Part shown: in pieces, positions 61,529 through 64,000 of the stretch
Numbering within the stretch: position 1 is the first letter of the stretch
Layout: each line of letters opens with the position of its first letter
Origin: Paraclostridium ghonii
Lineage (GTDB): Bacteria; Bacillota; Clostridia; Peptostreptococcales; Peptostreptococcaceae
Length of the DNA stretch: 64,000 nt
NCBI RefSeq assembly: GCF_030815085.1
Contig: NZ_JAUSWG010000005.1
Strand: one strand, 5' to 3'
Position numbers and translations under genes: made by a program
The notes under the pieces: model-generated
The model's database searches: none
Told to the model about the DNA's origin: nothing
Seen by the model: only the letters and a program-made list of their open reading frames with translations

Positions 61529-61566
61529 TATAATTGCTAGTTTTAAATTTTAATTAATTGTAATAT

Positions 61567-61598
61567 AGGCACTCTTTCTCTTTAAGGCTGGAGTGCCT
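61567..61598 (+). terminator. Weak hairpin after the DUF6143-like gene
   Basis: AGGCACTC and GAGTGCCT form an eight-pair stem 38 bases past the stop. It lacks a clear T-run, so its function as terminator is uncertain. Confidence 0.4.
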
Positions 61599-61641
61599 TA
61601 ACTTATGTTATAATAAAACCATTATACATAGGAGGTATTGT

Positions 61642-62112
61642 ATGAAATCATCAAAATATTATATAGAAAATTTAGGTATGACACCTCATGTTGAAGGTGG
61701 TTACTATAAAGAATCAGTAGTTTCAAACGACTTATTTAGAGAAGGTAAAAAACTTTTTAGTAGTATATACTTTTTGCTTGAGACTGGAGAGGTATCAAAC
61801 TTTCATAGGTTAAAGTCCGATGAAATGTGGTATTACCATGATGGACAAGCTCTTACTATATATATGATTAATCCTCAAGGTGATCTAATAACTAAACAAC
61901 TAGGCTTAGATACTTCAAAAGGAGAATCTCCCCAAGTATTAGTTCCTAAAGGATATATCTTTGGTTCTGCAATGAATAATGATGGGTTCGCATTAGTTGG
62001 GTGTATGGTAGCACCTGCATTTACATTTGAAGATTTTGAGTTATTCGAAAGAAATGATTTATTGAAAATGTATCCTCATCTAGAAGAGGTAATAATAAAA
62101 TTAACTAGGTAA
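61642..62112 (+). CDS. DUF985 cupin-fold protein
   Basis: A 156-residue protein of the DUF985 (RmlC-like cupin) family: LGMTPHVEGGYYKESV at the start, SSIYFLLETGEVSNFHRLKS with metal-type His, EMWYYHDGQALTIYMI, VLVPKGYIFGSAM and VGCMVAPAFTFEDFEL. Eukaryotic and bacterial members have the fold of sugar epimerases, but their reaction is unknown. TAGGAGGTATTGT precedes the ATG. The stop codon TAA is the first part of a dispersed repeat copy. Confidence 0.87.
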   Translation: MKSSKYYIENLGMTPHVEGGYYKESVVSNDLFREGKKLFSSIYFLLETGEVSNFHRLKSDEMWYYHDGQALTIYMINPQGDLITKQLGLDTSKGESPQVLVPKGYIFGSAMNNDGFALVGCMVAPAFTFEDFELFERNDLLKMYPHLEEVIIKLTR

Positions 62113-62130
62113 AAAATTCGCCTCAATAAT
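62110..62130 (+). repeat. Dispersed intergenic repeat, short copy f
   Basis: TAAAAAATTCGCCTCAATAA begins with the stop codon of the cupin gene and carries the AAAAAATTCGC core. Its right part doubles as a terminator arm. Confidence 0.45.
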
Positions 62131-62156
62131 GATTTTATTAATTCACTATTGAGGCA
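62121..62156. terminator. Terminator between the cupin and glpF genes
   Basis: GCCTCAATA (62122-62130) and TATTGAGGC (62147-62155) pair around an A/T loop between two converging genes. Confidence 0.7.
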
Positions 62157-62163
62157 TAATTTT

Positions 62164-62874
62164 CTAAAATATACTTATATATACTAATGCTCCTGCAATT
62201 CCTCCTAATATTGGAGCTACTACAGGTATCCATGCATAACTCCAATCAGAAGAACCTTTATTTGGCACAGGTAATAAGCAATGCATAAGCCTTGGAGCTA
62301 AATCCCTAGCTGGATTTATAGCATACCCAGTTGGTCCTCCTAAACATAGACCTATTGCTCCTACTATCATACCTACTACCATTGGCTGAATCCCATCAAC
62401 AAGCGAAGATTCTCCTATTCCTAATATTGCAAAAACTAATACAAAAGTTCCTATAAACTCAGTGCTAAAGTTTATTTTAGTATCTCTTATTTCTGGTGCT
62501 GTACAAAATACACCTAATTTAACAGACTTATCTTCTGTTTTTTCAAAATGATTGTAATAGCAAATAAGAACTAATAATGCTCCTATAAAAGCTCCTATAA
62601 GTTGAGCTAGTATATACATAGGTACATTTGCCCATGGAAAATCTCCAATAACTGCAAGAGCTATTGTAACTGCAGGATTAAAATGAGCTCCACTAATACT
62701 TCCAAATATAAAAACCGGAATTGCTACTGCTAAAGCCCAACCTGTTGATATTACTATCCACCCTGAATTATTTCCTTTAGTCTTACAAAGTATTACATTT
62801 GCTACAACTGCATTTCCTAATAATACTAACAATAAAGTTCCAATTAATTCTCCTAAAAATACTGACATATTCAT
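62164..62874 (-). CDS. glpF: Glycerol uptake facilitator (aquaglyceroporin)
   Basis: A 236-residue MIP-family channel with six transmembrane segments and the two NPA half-helices, SGAHFNPAVTIA and GYAINPARDLAPR. The Asp after the second NPA motif and the Gly-rich GLCLGGPTGYAINPARD context are typical of glycerol channels as opposed to water-only aquaporins. It brings glycerol to DhaT's pathway and to GldA. The dhaT gene lies upstream on the same strand with a terminator between them. Confidence 0.93.
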   Translation of the reverse strand: MNMSVFLGELIGTLLLVLLGNAVVANVILCKTKGNNSGWIVISTGWALAVAIPVFIFGSISGAHFNPAVTIALAVIGDFPWANVPMYILAQLIGAFIGALLVLICYYNHFEKTEDKSVKLGVFCTAPEIRDTKINFSTEFIGTFVLVFAILGIGESSLVDGIQPMVVGMIVGAIGLCLGGPTGYAINPARDLAPRLMHCLLPVPNKGSSDWSYAWIPVVAPILGGIAGALVYISIF

Positions 62875-62999
62875 GTATTCCCTACCTTTTTATAAAATCT
62901 ATTTTTTGAAAATAGATTATAAATTTTTATATGTTTAAATAACTAAGTTTTATAAATTCTACATAGTTTTTTAGTAAGTGCAATTTTCTTAAGCGTAAA

Positions 63000-63031
63000 A
63001 AAGTGTATATATTTAAAATATATACACTTTA
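63000..63031 (-). terminator. Terminator after dhaT
   Basis: AAAGTGTATATATTT and AAATATATACACTTT form a perfect stem with A/T runs on each side, 20 bases past the stop of the leftward dehydrogenase gene. Confidence 0.85.
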
Positions 63032-63050
63032 AAAAAACTATATAGTACTA

Positions 63051-64000
63051 TTAAAATGCAGCTTTAAATATCTCTACTATGTCGTTTTCATTTCCTTTTC
63101 TAGGGTTACTGAATGCATTTCCATCTTTTAATGCCATTTCTGCCATATATTCGAAATCCTCTTCTTTAACACCCATTTCCTTTAAGCTTGCAGGTATTCC
63201 TATATCTTTAGATAACTTAAACATTGCATCTATTGCTTTTTCTGCAGCTTCAACTACTGATAATCCATCTATATTCTCACCCATGAATTCAGCTATATCA
63301 GCAAATTTTAGAGGGTTAGATATTAAATTATATTTTTCAACGTGAGGAAGTAGCATTGCATTTGCAACTCCATGAGGCATATCATATAATCCACCTAATT
63401 GATGCGCCATAGCATGAACATATCCTAAGTTTGCATTGTTAAATGCCATACCTGCTAATAATGAAGCATATGCCATATTTTCTCTTGCAACTAAATTTTC
63501 ACCTAATGCAACAGCTTGTCTTAAATTTTTTGATATTAATTTTATAGCTTGAATAGCAGCAGCATCAGTTACAGGATTTGCATCCTTTGATACGTAAGCT
63601 TCTATAGCATGAGTTAATGCATCCATTCCTGTTGCAGCAGTTAATCCAGCTGGCTTTTTAACCATTAATTCTGGGTCATTGAAAGAAACTAATGGTAGGT
63701 TTCTCCAACTCACTATAACATATTTTACTTTAGTTTTAGTATTAGTTATAACACAGTGTCTTGTAACTTCACTTGCTGTTCCCGCTGTAGTGTTAACAGC
63801 AACTATTGGAGGTAATGGATTTGTTAAAGTTTCTATACCTGCATATTCATAAAGATCGCCTTCATGAGTTGCAGCTATTCCTATTCCTTTACCACAGTCA
63901 TGCGGACTTCCTCCACCAACTGTAACTATCATATCGCAATTTTCTTCTTGGTATATTTTAAGACCATCTATAACATTAGTATCTTTAGGGTTTGGTTCTA
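63051..64000 (-). CDS. dhaT: 1,3-propanediol dehydrogenase (partial, N-terminus beyond the window)
   Basis: The reading frame stays open to the right edge (it continues as EPNPKDTNVIDGLKIYQEEN before GGGSPHDCGKG), so the true start lies outside; about 70 residues are missing compared with the usual 385-390. Very close in sequence to DhaT of Klebsiella and Clostridium: NTTAGTASEVTRHCVITNTK, SWRNLPLVSFNDP, iron ligands in GMDALTHAIEAY and HAMAHQLGGLYDMPHG, and the end AMALKDGNAFSNPRKGNE. It reduces 3-hydroxypropionaldehyde to 1,3-propanediol, reoxidising NADH made by GldA. Glycerol dehydratase genes are expected further right. Confidence 0.93.
   Translation of the reverse strand, partial: EPNPKDTNVIDGLKIYQEENCDMIVTVGGGSPHDCGKGIGIAATHEGDLYEYAGIETLTNPLPPIVAVNTTAGTASEVTRHCVITNTKTKVKYVIVSWRNLPLVSFNDPELMVKKPAGLTAATGMDALTHAIEAYVSKDANPVTDAAAIQAIKLISKNLRQAVALGENLVARENMAYASLLAGMAFNNANLGYVHAMAHQLGGLYDMPHGVANAMLLPHVEKYNLISNPLKFADIAEFMGENIDGLSVVEAAEKAIDAMFKLSKDIGIPASLKEMGVKEEDFEYMAEMALKDGNAFSNPRKGNENDIVEIFKAAF

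Overview
The window is very AT-rich, its genes have strong AGGAGG-type ribosome binding sites with frequent TTG and GTG starts, and most of it is transcribed leftward. Anaerobic metabolism (oxygen-independent ribonucleotide reductase, bifunctional AdhE, 1,3-propanediol dehydrogenase, an Etf-linked lactate dehydrogenase) and spore-type proteins point to a spore-forming anaerobic Firmicute, most likely of the Peptostreptococcaceae (Paraclostridium, Romboutsia or Terrisporobacter type). The genus is an inference from gene content and style only.

Layout. 0-0.15 kb: promoter and leader of what looks like an rRNA operon reading off the left edge. 0.2-6.1 kb: a PTS IIB-like protein, a frameshifted YdcF-type membrane protein, a CPBP protease, a TcyP-type cystine transporter, an HxlR regulator and a thioredoxin/flavin thioredoxin reductase pair. 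6.2-9.1 kb: nrdDG with tandem NrdR boxes. 9.2-13.1 kb: a four-gene surface-polymer O-acylation operon (SGNH, DUF4358 lipoprotein, MBOAT, DHHW protein). 13.2-16.1 kb: DUF2156 protein, C39-like peptidase, small sirohaem protein. 16.1-19.1 kb: adhE behind Rex-like sites. 19.2-23.3 kb: oxidative glycerol branch (dhaKL fusion, gldA, PocR/AraC regulator).

23.4-36.8 kb: the most unusual part. A 2.7k-residue protein carries 18 DUF11 repeats, a divergent 1.1k-residue DUF11-like protein faces it, and next to them lie a DUF11-SPOCS (DUF3794) fusion protein and a lone SPOCS protein. None has a secretion or sortase signal. SPOCS domains belong to spore coat assembly, so I read this as a spore-surface or appendage locus. 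The giant protein stops in the middle of its last DUF11 repeat, and the DUF11-SPOCS protein begins with exactly the missing half repeat, which suggests a split-domain coupling between the fibre and its coat anchor.

36.9-42.4 kb: small membrane protein, NhaC-type antiporter, PatB/MalY C-S lyase, DUF975 protein and GH25-LysM lysozyme. 42.6-53.7 kb: lactate metabolism: permease, larA, etfB, etfA, lctD and a second near-identical permease, plus a sigma-54 activator. The permeases share a conserved upstream dyad. 53.7-60.7 kb: lone molybdopterin oxidoreductase, GNAT, CheV, a tail-anchored protein with a duplicated module, and a chemoreceptor. 60.9-64 kb: a DUF6143-like protein, a DUF985 cupin, a glycerol facilitator, and dhaT cut by the right edge, which supplies the reductive branch of glycerol fermentation.

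No tRNA, complete rRNA, CRISPR array or transposase was seen. A short dispersed repeat with the core AAAAAATTCGCTTCGCT recurs between genes, often right at stop codons.
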